From NCBI RefSeq assembly GCF_047345415.1, contig NZ_JBLFEP010000001.1, forward strand, positions 620,001-684,000: a DNA stretch of 64,000 bases, given 5' to 3'. The DNA is from Maribacter_C sp947494565. GTDB lineage: Bacteria; Bacteroidota; Bacteroidia; Flavobacteriales; Flavobacteriaceae. Of this stretch, positions 24,947-32,762 are shown piece after piece. The notes below the pieces were generated by a model, which was not told where the DNA came from, searched no databases, and saw only the letters and a program-made list of their open reading frames with translations. Position 1 is the first letter of the stretch; every line of letters starts with the position of its first letter. The translations under genes were made by a program, and so were the position numbers.

Positions 24947-25095
24947 AAAATTACGCCCCATAGCTTATTATCCTAAAATTTGTCTGATTCCATAATGACC
25001 TACTTTATTATTTGTAGGAAAATAAAATAACAAGGAATTTCCCATATTTTGATAACCTAAAATTTATCAGGAACTTACACAGCTTTGTATGTCTG

Positions 25096-25126
25096 TAAAA
25101 GCATCCTTTGGTCAGTGTGCTTTTTT
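25096..25126 (+). terminator. Intrinsic terminator after the damaged secreted gene
   Basis: AAAAGCA (25096-25102) and TGCTTTT (25119-25125) with a trailing T run. It lies 150 bases past the 24386 gene. The intervening stretch shows no other feature. Confidence 0.45.
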
Positions 25127-25147
25127 ATGGCCTAAAATCAAACTCGC

Positions 25148-25167
25148 CCGCATTGTATATAGATGCC
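25148..25167. repeat. Short palindromic motif, copy A
   Basis: CCGCATTGTATATAGATGCC: GCAT, seven-base loop, GATGC. It shares layout with copies at 25359 and 25701. It lies about 60 bases before the first micro-ORF. Confidence 0.5.
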
Positions 25168-25228
25168 GAAATGTGTATTTATTACTATTAGTAGGACCAA
25201 TTGTTAAAGTGGTTTTTGAGTAGCTTTG

Positions 25229-25348
25229 ATGATGTGGTGGTCCGTAATCTTCTTTGTTTTTCTTATCATTTTCCTTGTAGTAGCCGAGTATGCTGACAAT
25301 AAGGCCATGGAGAACCCTGATAAGGACGAGGATAAAGAACAAAAATAG
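25229..25348 (+). CDS. 39-residue single-helix membrane micro-protein
   Basis: ATG ATG at 25229 opens a 39-codon frame ending TAG 25346-25348. It encodes WWSVIFFVFLIIFLVVAEYA, a single hydrophobic helix, followed by a strongly charged tail (KAMENPDKDEDKEQK). The tail and the clean helix are what real one-pass micro-proteins look like, and random DNA of this composition would rarely give both. It is followed 10 bases later by palindromic motif copy B. Function unknown; candidates are an assembly factor-like peptide, a toxin of a type I pair, or a chance ORF. Confidence 0.45.
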   Translation: MMWWSVIFFVFLIIFLVVAEYADNKAMENPDKDEDKEQK

Positions 25349-25358
25349 CGGCGCTTGT

Positions 25359-25378
25359 CCGCATCGTATATGGACACC
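25359..25378. repeat. Short palindromic motif, copy B
   Basis: CCGCATCGTATATGGACACC, 10 bases after the stop of the first micro-ORF. Left half identical to copy C; right half degenerate. Confidence 0.45.
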
Positions 25379-25596
25379 AAAGTCTCCCCATGTTGATGTC
25401 ATTACAGATTGGACTTAAACATAATTTTAAAAAACCCTTCCCGTGTTGTATATTACGTCAGATTTGAGACCACCGGATTGCTGTCCCTAGAAACATGGTG
25501 TGGTCGGACAACAAAATTCTTGTTCCGACTTGAGCGTGTATTTGATTTCTAGATATCCGGTCCTATTTTTTAATAACCGCCCCCATCGAACTTATC

Positions 25597-25692
25597 ATGT
25601 TGATAAAAATCGCCATTGTGCTTGCCGGTGTCATATTTATGGCCCTAGCTTTCTATGTAAACGGTTTAGACAACAAAGAAAAAGAAGATTGA
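25597..25692 (+). CDS. 31-residue single-helix membrane micro-protein
   Basis: ATG 25597 to TGA 25690-25692 encodes 31 residues: a hydrophobic helix (LIKIAIVLAGVIFMALAFYV) and a charged end (NGLDNKEKED). It has the same design as the micro-ORF at 25229 and, like it, is followed within about 10 bases by the palindromic motif (copy C). The shared layout of two unrelated-sequence micro-proteins supports both being genes. The remaining sequence of 25380-25596 contains an imperfect inverted repeat (GTCGGACAACAA … TTGTTCCGAC, around 25502-25530) and nothing else that I can support. Confidence 0.45.
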   Translation: MLIKIAIVLAGVIFMALAFYVNGLDNKEKED

Positions 25693-25700
25693 GTTTCCGC

Positions 25701-25720
25701 CCGCATCATGTCTAGATGCC
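25701..25720. repeat. Short palindromic motif, copy C (best copy)
   Basis: CCGCATCATGTCTAGATGCC: GCATC, seven-base loop, GATGC, a perfect 5-bp stem. It follows the stop of the second micro-ORF by eight bases. Confidence 0.5.
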
Positions 25721-25861
25721 TATAGCACAGTAAGAACTATATTATAGCATCGATTGTTCACGTTAAAGAAAACAAGGAACCGTATCGTACTATTTTGACC
25801 CCTGACATTATCTGACATAGCCTCCATTTACCTTTGTATCAAATCACAAACATCATGGAAC

Positions 25862-26323
25862 ATGCAAACTGTACAAATCACTCCCTTTCAGATCATCGGA
25901 ATAACCGTCAGAACCAGCAACGAAAACGACCAAGCAGCCTCGGACATTGGTTTACTCTGGGAAAGATTTATGACCGAAGGCATTTCACAAAAAATAAGCA
26001 ACAAAACAAGTGATGAGATCTTTGCGATCTACACCAATTATGAAAGTGACCATACCCGACCCTATGACACTCTCATCGGCTGTAAGGTAGACTCCCTCGA
26101 TACGATTCCTGATGGTATGGTAGGCCAAGCTTTCGAAGGGGGCACCTTCGCAAAGTTCACTGCAAAAGGGGACGTCACAAAAGGTGCCGTATACCAGGCT
26201 TGGGTAGCTATTTGGAATACTGATTTGGACCGACGTTACACAGCCGACTTTGAGGTATATGGGGAGAAAGCCACAGAAATCACCAACGCGGAGGTCGATA
26301 TTTTCGTTGCGATAGAACCCTAG
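25862..26323 (+). CDS. GyrI-like/effector-binding domain protein
   Basis: A 153-residue protein of the GyrI-like (AraC effector-binding) fold: ITPFQIIGITVRTSNEN at the start, DEIFAIYTNYESDH, GMVGQAFEGGTFAKFTAKGDV and the late AWVAIWNTDLDRRYTADFEVYGEKA. There is no DNA-binding domain, so it is a stand-alone small-molecule-binding version. Proteins of this kind often act as drug-binding or predicted hydrolase-like modules. It stands alone between the island and the aquaporin gene; ATG 25862 is the first good start. GC content returns to the genome norm from here. Confidence 0.8.
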   Translation: MQTVQITPFQIIGITVRTSNENDQAASDIGLLWERFMTEGISQKISNKTSDEIFAIYTNYESDHTRPYDTLIGCKVDSLDTIPDGMVGQAFEGGTFAKFTAKGDVTKGAVYQAWVAIWNTDLDRRYTADFEVYGEKATEITNAEVDIFVAIEP

Positions 26324-26411
26324 TTTTTATGGAATAACCGAACACCGCATCTGATTTTTTGCTACATTAAAGGACACTAATGAATACTAAACATTAACTA
26401 AAACTTTAATC

Positions 26412-27101
26412 ATGAAAAAATTAGTAGCAGAATGCATCGGAACCCTTTGGTTGGTTCTTGGTGGATGTGGTAGTGCGGTCTTGGCCGCAGGTTTCCCTGA
26501 GATGGGAATTGGTTTTGTCGGGGTGTCCCTCGCTTTTGGTTTGACCGTGGTCACCATGGCCTATGCCATAGGCCATATTTCGGGTTGTCATTTGAATCCT
26601 GCCGTATCGATTGGCCTATGGGTGGGTGGGCGTTTCGACGCTAAAGATCTCCTTCCCTATATCATTGCCCAAGTATTGGGCGCTATCGCAGGAGCGGGAA
26701 TACTCTACCTGATTGTCAGCAATCAAGCCGGTTTTGAAGGAGTAGGCGGCTTTGCGGCCAATGGCTTTGGAGAACATTCCCCAGGGGGATTTAATATGAC
26801 CGCCGCCCTAATCACCGAAATCGTTATGACCTTTGTATTTCTTTTTGTCATCTTGGGCAGCACCCATTCCAAGGCACCGAAATATTTGGCCGGGTTGGCC
26901 ATCGGACTCTGTTTGACCCTGATCCATTTGATCAGTATTCCCGTGACCAATACGTCAGTGAACCCTGCCAGAAGTACCAGTCAGGCCATTTTTGCCGATG
27001 GCGGATGGGCTACAGGGCAACTGTGGCTCTTTTGGGTAGCCCCTATAATCGGTGCCGTTATAGCCGGATTACTCTATAAAAACCTTTCCCCGGAAAAATA
27101 G
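26412..27101 (+). CDS. aqpZ: Aquaporin Z
   Basis: A 229-residue six-helix channel with both NPA boxes: HLNPAVS (Asn62-Ala64) and SVNPARS (Asn184-Ala186). The selectivity filter Phe42, His172, Thr181 and Arg187 corresponds to the water-selective set of AqpZ and not to glycerol facilitators. It mediates fast water exchange across the inner membrane. Monocistronic: a clear terminator lies 27 bases after the stop. Confidence 0.96.
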   Translation: MKKLVAECIGTLWLVLGGCGSAVLAAGFPEMGIGFVGVSLAFGLTVVTMAYAIGHISGCHLNPAVSIGLWVGGRFDAKDLLPYIIAQVLGAIAGAGILYLIVSNQAGFEGVGGFAANGFGEHSPGGFNMTAALITEIVMTFVFLFVILGSTHSKAPKYLAGLAIGLCLTLIHLISIPVTNTSVNPARSTSQAIFADGGWATGQLWLFWVAPIIGAVIAGLLYKNLSPEK

Positions 27102-27128
27102 CGGATCACCATAGTATACATCTTATAA

Positions 27129-27156
27129 AACATCCCAATTTGATTGGGATGTTTTT
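27129..27156 (+). terminator. Intrinsic terminator of aqpZ
   Basis: AACATCCCAAT (27129-27139), loop TTG, ATTGGGATGTT (27143-27153), then T residues. Perfect 11-bp stem. Confidence 0.9.
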
Positions 27157-27241
27157 GTTTACCTCCATCCTCATTTTGTTCCTTGTGGAGGCAGTTCAAG
27201 TCTAGCATTATTCCCTATATTTATGTTCTTAAAACCGACCT

Positions 27242-28558
27242 ATGCCTCTTATTATCGTTATTGGTGGAATACTGCTCTTGTTTCTATTGATAGCCCAATT
27301 TAAACTCAACGCTTTTATTTCCTTTATCATCGTCTCCCTACTTGTTGGAGTAGCGGAAGGCATGGAAGTCCTTAAAGTGGTCGACTCCATTCAAACCGGG
27401 TTGGGAAAAACCTTGGGTAGTCTTATCATGATTTTGGGTTTGGGAGCCATGCTGGGAAAATTAGTGGCCGACAGCGGGGCCGCCCAGCGCATCACGACCA
27501 AATTGGTCGATAAATTCGGAAAGAAGAACATTCAATGGGCTGTGGTCTTGACCGGTTTTATTGTCGGTATTCCGATGTTCTATACGGTAGGCTTCGTGAT
27601 TTTGGTTCCATTGGTGTTTACGGTGGCGGCAGCGACGGGTTTACCCCTAATTTACGTAGGTCTTCCGATGTTGGCCTCACTCTCGGTAACACATGGTTAC
27701 CTTCCGCCCCACCCAGCCCCTACTGGTATCGCAGTCATGTTCGATGCGGATTTAGGGAAGACCTTACTCTATGGCATTATCGTGGCGATCCCAGCCATTA
27801 TTGTTGCGGGACCCTTGTTTTCTAGAACTATCAAGAATATCGAAGCTACACCCTTAAAAGAGTTTTTAAATCCGAAAGTATTGCAGGAGGATGAAATGCC
27901 CAGTACAATGACCAGTATTTTGACCGCACTACTTCCGGTTATCCTAATTGGTATTGCGGCGTTACTGGATTTTTTACTTCCGGAAGCAAATGGGTTTAGA
28001 AAAATAGTGGCCATTGCAGGAAATCCCGTGATCGCCATGCTGATTTCGGTATTGGTCGCTATCTACACCCTAGGTCTGGCAAGAGGACGGAAAATGACCG
28101 AAATTATGAGTTCCGTTTCCAATGCGGTTGCCGGTATCACTATGGTTTTATTAATTATTGCAGGTGCAGGTGCCTTGAAGGAAGTGCTGATCGATAGCGG
28201 CGTTAGTGACTATATCGGTAACATGCTCAAAGGCTCTTCGATTTCCCCTCTGATTTTGGCCTGGTTGATTGCGACCGTCATTCGTATATGCGTTGGTTCG
28301 GCTACCGTTGCCGGTTTGACGGCAGCGGGTATTGCATTACCGCTGTTATCCGGTACCGATGTCAGTCCTGAATTGATGGTCTTGGCCATCGGCTCTGGTA
28401 GCTTGATGCTATCACATGTCAACGATGGCGGCTTTTGGCTGTACAAGGAGTATTTTAATCTCTCCGTAAAGGACACCTTGAAAACGTGGACAGTAATGGA
28501 AACCACGGTTGGCGTTATGGGCCTTGTCGGAGTTCTAATTTTAGATATATTCATTTAA
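27242..28558 (+). CDS. GntP-family permease (probably D-serine or organic-acid symporter)
   Basis: A 438-residue GntP-family transporter with about 12 membrane helices. The family signatures LIMILGLGAMLGKLVADSGA (about 61-80), HGYLPPHPAPTGIAV and SGSLMLSHVNDGGFWLYKEYF are visible. GntP members carry gluconate, other sugar acids, or D-serine with protons. The four genes downstream point to D-amino acids, so a DsdX-like D-serine role is likely. First gene of a five-gene operon; TATATTTA about 20 bases before the start is a candidate -7 element. Confidence 0.9.
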   Translation: MPLIIVIGGILLLFLLIAQFKLNAFISFIIVSLLVGVAEGMEVLKVVDSIQTGLGKTLGSLIMILGLGAMLGKLVADSGAAQRITTKLVDKFGKKNIQWAVVLTGFIVGIPMFYTVGFVILVPLVFTVAAATGLPLIYVGLPMLASLSVTHGYLPPHPAPTGIAVMFDADLGKTLLYGIIVAIPAIIVAGPLFSRTIKNIEATPLKEFLNPKVLQEDEMPSTMTSILTALLPVILIGIAALLDFLLPEANGFRKIVAIAGNPVIAMLISVLVAIYTLGLARGRKMTEIMSSVSNAVAGITMVLLIIAGAGALKEVLIDSGVSDYIGNMLKGSSISPLILAWLIATVIRICVGSATVAGLTAAGIALPLLSGTDVSPELMVLAIGSGSLMLSHVNDGGFWLYKEYFNLSVKDTLKTWTVMETTVGVMGLVGVLILDIFI

Positions 28559-28567
28559 AACAATACT

Positions 28568-29032
28568 ATGGAAACACCTTCGGAACGAATAAAAGCATTA
28601 GGATTGCAATTACCCCCCGCACCGCCACCAGCAGGATTGTACAAGCCCGTTTTGGTCGTGGATAATTTTCTCTATATATCCGGACAAGGATGTATGCGCA
28701 CCGATGGCACCTTGATTGTTGGCCGGGTAGGTGACACCCTTACTTTAGAGGAAGGAAAAGCAGCAGCACGACAAACAGCATTGACCATGCTGGCGACCAT
28801 CACCACCCATTTCGGTGATGTCGATCGTATCAAACGGTTGGTCAAAACCTTGGGAATGGTGAATTGCACCCCTGATTTTGGAGATCAACCCCTGGTTATC
28901 AATGGGTATAGTGAATTAATGGCCGATGTTTTTGGCCCCGATTATGGCGTTGGTGTGCGCAGTGCAGTAGGCATGATGCTCCCAGGCGGTATTGCCGTGG
29001 AAATCGAGGCGATGTTTGAACTTCATCAATAA
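28568..29032 (+). CDS. RidA-family enamine/imine deaminase
   Basis: A 154-residue RidA/YjgF-type protein, slightly longer than the 125-residue core. The conserved arginine is in GVGVRSAVGMMLPGGIAVEIEA, with the usual Gly-Gln (YISGQGCM) near residue 37. RidA hydrolyses reactive 2-aminoacrylate-type enamines formed by PLP-dependent dehydratases. The next gene encodes such an enzyme, which explains its place here. It lies 9 bases after the permease and 11 before the PLP enzyme. Confidence 0.92.
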   Translation: METPSERIKALGLQLPPAPPPAGLYKPVLVVDNFLYISGQGCMRTDGTLIVGRVGDTLTLEEGKAAARQTALTMLATITTHFGDVDRIKRLVKTLGMVNCTPDFGDQPLVINGYSELMADVFGPDYGVGVRSAVGMMLPGGIAVEIEAMFELHQ

Positions 29033-29043
29033 ACTAAGCTGTC

Positions 29044-30156
29044 ATGTCTGATTTAAACTGGTTCGAGGTTTCGGACACCTCCCATCTCATCTCCCCATCA
29101 TTGTTGGTCTATCCCGATCTAATTGAACAAAACATTGCCGAAATGAAATCGGTAGTCGGCGATGTTAGTCGACTACGACCGCATATCAAAACGCATAAGA
29201 CCGCCGAAATCATTCAACTTCAACTACGGGAAGGTATTCGAAAGTTCAAATGTGCGACCATCGCGGAAGCCGAGCTGCTGGGAAGTTGCGGCGGCGATGA
29301 AATCTTGTTGGCGATGCCCTTGGTAGGGGCCAATATCCTGCGTTTTGTAGCCTTGACACAACAGTTTCCCGAATCGAATTTTTCGACCTTGGTCGACAAT
29401 TCCGGAACTCTAGAGGAAATCACCACCATAGCCTTGGAAAAAAACATTAGGTTGCAACTGTGGATGGATATCAATGTGGGGATGAACCGCACAGGGATCG
29501 TCCCCGATGGGAAGGCCGTAGCACTTTTTCGTGAGATTGACGAACATCCTCAACTTGAAGCGATGGGTTTCCATGTCTATGACGGACATATTCGCGAAAC
29601 CGATTTTGATCGACAAAAGGAGGTCGTCGATACCGCTTACCTCAGCGTCGTCCAATTAAAAGAAACGATAGAACAACAAGGCATCACAGTGAAGCATATC
29701 GTTGCTGGGGGATCACCCTCCTTTCCGGTTCATGCCCAAAGGGCGAATGTCGATGTTGCACCGGGCACAACACTCTTATGGGATGCCCGTTATGGAGAAC
29801 TTTTTCCTCATATGAATTTCCAGCCGGCCGCCATATTGTTTACACGGATCATTAGCAAACCAGCTCCGAATATCCTTTGCTTTGATCTCGGTCATAAGTC
29901 GATCGCACCTGAGATGAATTTTCCACGCGTACGGTTTTTGAACCTTCCGGACAGTGAACAAATCGGACAAAGCGAAGAACATTTAGTGGTCAAAGTAGCC
30001 GATGGCAGCAGCTATGAAGTCGGTCAAGGATTTTATGCGCTTCCTATGCATGTGTGCCCTACAGTAGCTAAATATGAAACCCTGCAAGTGGTAAAAGATG
30101 GAAGCATTATCAATCAATGGCAGGTCGCTGCGCGGAATCAAAAAATAACAATTTAA
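29044..30156 (+). CDS. DSD1-type PLP enzyme (D-serine dehydratase / D-threonine aldolase family)
   Basis: A 370-residue fold-type III PLP enzyme. The cofactor lysine is in RPHIKTHKTAE (Lys49 probable). The metal pair is His336 and Cys338 in PMHVCPT; His-x-Cys zinc ligands mark D-serine dehydratases of the Dsd1 type, while D-threonine aldolases use His-x-Asp. I therefore favour D-serine dehydration to pyruvate and ammonia. The RidA gene just upstream would deal with the aminoacrylate intermediate. A C-terminal D-serine-dehydratase-like domain follows the barrel. Substrate still inferred. Confidence 0.88.
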   Translation: MSDLNWFEVSDTSHLISPSLLVYPDLIEQNIAEMKSVVGDVSRLRPHIKTHKTAEIIQLQLREGIRKFKCATIAEAELLGSCGGDEILLAMPLVGANILRFVALTQQFPESNFSTLVDNSGTLEEITTIALEKNIRLQLWMDINVGMNRTGIVPDGKAVALFREIDEHPQLEAMGFHVYDGHIRETDFDRQKEVVDTAYLSVVQLKETIEQQGITVKHIVAGGSPSFPVHAQRANVDVAPGTTLLWDARYGELFPHMNFQPAAILFTRIISKPAPNILCFDLGHKSIAPEMNFPRVRFLNLPDSEQIGQSEEHLVVKVADGSSYEVGQGFYALPMHVCPTVAKYETLQVVKDGSIINQWQVAARNQKITI

Positions 30157-30158
30157 GC

Positions 30159-31226
30159 ATGTTCATATTCGATGCCCATCTAGATTTATCCATGAACGCT
30201 TTGGAATGGAACCGTGATTTGCGGTGGCCCATTTCTGAAATTCGGGAAAGTGAAGTCGGCATGACCGACAAACCCGATCGGGGGAAAAATACCGTTTCCT
30301 TCGATGCGATGCGAAAAGGCAATATCGGACTCTGCGTCGCCACTCAGATCGCACGCTATGTACACCAGGACAATCCACTGCCTGGCTGGAACTCACCCCA
30401 TCAAGCTTGGGCGCAAACACAAGGGCAACTCGCTTGGTACAGAGCGATGGAAGAGGCAGGCGAATTGGTTCAAATCACGAACCTAGAGCAGTTAAATGCC
30501 CATCTGGAACAATGGAACACTTCGACCGATGAACACAAACCCATCGGATATATTCTGAGTTTGGAAGGTGCTGATTCCATTATTTCCATTGAACATTTGC
30601 AACGCTCTTATGAACAGGGGCTACGCGCTATCGGTCCGGCTCATTACGGCCCTGGAACCTATGCCTATGGCACGGATTCGGTCGGGGGAATCGGTACCAA
30701 AGGAAAAGAATTGCTCAAGGAAGTAGCCCGTCTGAACATGATTTTGGATGCCACCCATTTATGTGACCAGAGCTTTTGGGAAGCCATGGATGTTTACCAA
30801 GGCGCCGTTTGGGCAAGTCATAACAATTGTAGAAAATTAGTCGATCACAATCGACAGTTTTCAGATGAACAACTTCAGGAACTGATCAATAGAAATGCGG
30901 TCATCGGGATGGTATTGGACGCCTGGATGATGGTTCCCAATTGGATTCGCGGTCAATCGACTCCGCAAGAAATGGGAGCCAGCTTGCAACAGATGGCCGA
31001 CAACATCGACCATATCTGCCAAATGGCAGGTAATACGCTACATGTAGGAATCGGAACCGACCTCGATGGCGGTTTTGGCAAAGAACAATCCCCTGCGGAT
31101 TTGGACACCATAGCCGACTTAAAACAAGTGCCTGAATTACTGACGGGTAGAGGGTACACCCAAACCGATATCGAAAATATCATGCATGGCAACTTTCTAC
31201 GCTTTCTAAAAACACATTGGAAATGA
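30159..31226 (+). CDS. Membrane dipeptidase (renal dipeptidase family M19)
   Basis: A 355-residue zinc peptidase. ATG 30159, 2 bases after the previous stop, gives MFIFDAHLDLS with the metal His7-x-Asp9; the alternative upstream start would overlap the PLP gene. Further family features are LSLEGADS (bridging Glu), DATHLCDQSFWEA, SHNNCR and GTDLDGGFG. M19 enzymes cleave dipeptides with a D-residue at the C-terminal side and some act as D-aminoacylases, which fits release of free D-amino acids for the neighbouring enzyme. No signal peptide, so cytoplasmic. Confidence 0.9.
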   Translation: MFIFDAHLDLSMNALEWNRDLRWPISEIRESEVGMTDKPDRGKNTVSFDAMRKGNIGLCVATQIARYVHQDNPLPGWNSPHQAWAQTQGQLAWYRAMEEAGELVQITNLEQLNAHLEQWNTSTDEHKPIGYILSLEGADSIISIEHLQRSYEQGLRAIGPAHYGPGTYAYGTDSVGGIGTKGKELLKEVARLNMILDATHLCDQSFWEAMDVYQGAVWASHNNCRKLVDHNRQFSDEQLQELINRNAVIGMVLDAWMMVPNWIRGQSTPQEMGASLQQMADNIDHICQMAGNTLHVGIGTDLDGGFGKEQSPADLDTIADLKQVPELLTGRGYTQTDIENIMHGNFLRFLKTHWK

Positions 31227-31963
31227 ACAGGAGAAAGTTTACAAAACTAACTTCTTTAGGCGCTCTAGGAGCGTTGCTACCCCAATGTGAGGATTTCGAA
31301 TCCTTTCCATTTCAAAAAAATCAGGTCATCGGTTGTTTTGGGGATAGTGTCACCTATGGCGGTAAGAACGGATATGTTGAAAAGCTCCAACAGTTATCCG
31401 ACACCTTAAGGCCCGATCTCAACCTGACCTTTCACAATTGGGGCAAAAGCAGTGAAACCGTTACCGGACTTACCGAAATCGGGCATCCGGGTCCTCGCCC
31501 CTATCTTTTTGAACGTCTGGACGAGGATTTGGCCAGCACCAAAATCGATGTGGCCTTTTTCTGTTATGGCATTAATTGTGGGATTTACGGGCGGCCCTCC
31601 GAAAAATTATTCGACAGCTTCAAAATAGGCGTGCTTTCCTTTTTGGAAAAACTAAAGCAAAAGGAAATCTCCGCCGTGTTACTCACTCCGCCTCCGCTCG
31701 CACTAAACACCGTACCAGTCGCTACGGACCTACAAAAACCCTTCACTTGGCAAAACCCATATCCGAACTATGAGGAAGAGGTGCTACAAAAGTTCAAGCG
31801 TATCATTTTGGATACAAAACACCCTTCGGTATTGGCCACAATAGACATTCATCAAGTGTTGTTGGACCATCAAAAGCAGTGTTATGATTCCGATCCGATC
31901 CACCCAAATTTGACCGGTCATCGATTGATTGCAGAGACAATCGTCGAAAACTTAGGGTTTTAA
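31223..31963 (+). CDS. SGNH/GDSL hydrolase, exported
   Basis: A 246-residue protein from ATG 31223, which overlaps the dipeptidase stop (ATGA). The N-terminus MNRRKFTKLTSLGALGALL carries a twin-arginine motif, so Tat export is likely. Catalytic blocks: GDSVTYGG (Ser42), FCYGINCG in the place of block III (no classic GxND), and SDPIHPNLTGH with the Asp-x-x-His pair. It hydrolyses an ester, amide or acyl group of unknown substrate, possibly cell-wall or acylated amino acids in keeping with the operon. Last gene of the operon. Confidence 0.82.
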   Translation: MNRRKFTKLTSLGALGALLPQCEDFESFPFQKNQVIGCFGDSVTYGGKNGYVEKLQQLSDTLRPDLNLTFHNWGKSSETVTGLTEIGHPGPRPYLFERLDEDLASTKIDVAFFCYGINCGIYGRPSEKLFDSFKIGVLSFLEKLKQKEISAVLLTPPPLALNTVPVATDLQKPFTWQNPYPNYEEEVLQKFKRIILDTKHPSVLATIDIHQVLLDHQKQCYDSDPIHPNLTGHRLIAETIVENLGF

Positions 31964-31996
31964 CAGCCTTTTAAGTCCGTCTGGCAGGGTATTTGT

Positions 31997-32004
31997 TATT
32001 TTTG
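31997..32004 (+). promoter_or_regulatory. -7 promoter element for the 32031 gene
   Basis: TATTTTTG, 26 bases before the ATG; fits TAnnTTTG. No TTG at the standard -33 distance. Confidence 0.4.
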
Positions 32005-32030
32005 AGGTAACAAATCGACTTATACTATCG

Positions 32031-32684
32031 ATGAATTCCAAGATTACATTTTTGGTACTGTTATGCCTCCCGCTGTTCGGACGGGCCCAATCGGATATTC
32101 CCACAGCCAAACCTCTGAAAATAGAGGCTGCGAACAAACTGGATGAAAAGGGAAAGACGGATAAAGGTACAGCGCTTCGCATTCCAGATGTGATCAAAGA
32201 CAAGCCCAATATCAACTTCAAGGATTCCCTAATGGGAAGAAAACCTGTGAAAATGCTTCCCGACAAAAAATTGTTACAGGCAGGGCATAATATGAAAATA
32301 GACCCAAAGGTAGGTCCTAGAACAGCTAAAGAAGGCTCTAAAGACCATTTTCCAGATCAAAATCTAGGCGAAATCAAAAGCAATGGCAAGTTTGTAGGAA
32401 TCGTTTGCCGGGATCATGAATATGTGGATGGAGATCGGGTAAAGATTTACGTCAATGGAAAAGTGGCCGATCCCAATATTTTATTGACTGGTGCCTTTAA
32501 AGGTGTGAATGCCGATTTGGAGAAAGGTTTTAATCAGCTGGTCTTTGAAGCGTTGAACGAGGGATCCTCATCCCCGAATACAGCTCAAATCGATGTCTAT
32601 GATGATCAGGGGCAAATGATCTATTCGAACAAGTGGTTGCTCTCGGCAGGCTCTAAAGCAAGTTTGATCATTACCAAAGAGTAG
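32031..32684 (+). CDS. Secreted protein of unknown function
   Basis: A 217-residue protein with a signal peptide (MNSKITFLVLLCLPLFGRAQ, cleavage after Gln20). The middle is basic and disorder-prone (about 25-110). The C-terminal 100 residues form a beta-sandwich-like domain (GKFVGIVCRDHEYVDGD, VKIYVNGKVADPN, TAQIDVYDDQGQMIYSNKW). I have seen this layout in flavobacterial conserved exported proteins without known role. It is transcribed alone, and faces the acylase gene tail to tail. Confidence 0.75.
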   Translation: MNSKITFLVLLCLPLFGRAQSDIPTAKPLKIEAANKLDEKGKTDKGTALRIPDVIKDKPNINFKDSLMGRKPVKMLPDKKLLQAGHNMKIDPKVGPRTAKEGSKDHFPDQNLGEIKSNGKFVGIVCRDHEYVDGDRVKIYVNGKVADPNILLTGAFKGVNADLEKGFNQLVFEALNEGSSSPNTAQIDVYDDQGQMIYSNKWLLSAGSKASLIITKE

Positions 32685-32762
32685 CCCAATTTTACCAAGT
32701 ACAGGTCATACCCCCCTTGTAAACAAGTAAAACAACCCATCACCCATTTCGAGATACTCTAT

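Noticed and set aside
25089..25223. Open frame of 44 codons on the plus strand (starts ATG 25089)
   Set aside because: It runs through a terminator hairpin and palindromic motif A, and has no charged tail or clean helix like the two accepted micro-ORFs.
25112..25402. Minus-strand frame of 96 codons in the island
   Set aside because: It runs opposite to the first micro-ORF and two palindromic motifs; no recognisable composition. The plus-strand micro-ORF is the better reading.
29044..30156. Alanine racemase
   Set aside because: Same barrel type, but the RPHIKTHK motif and His-x-Cys C-terminal site place it in the DSD1/D-threonine aldolase group.
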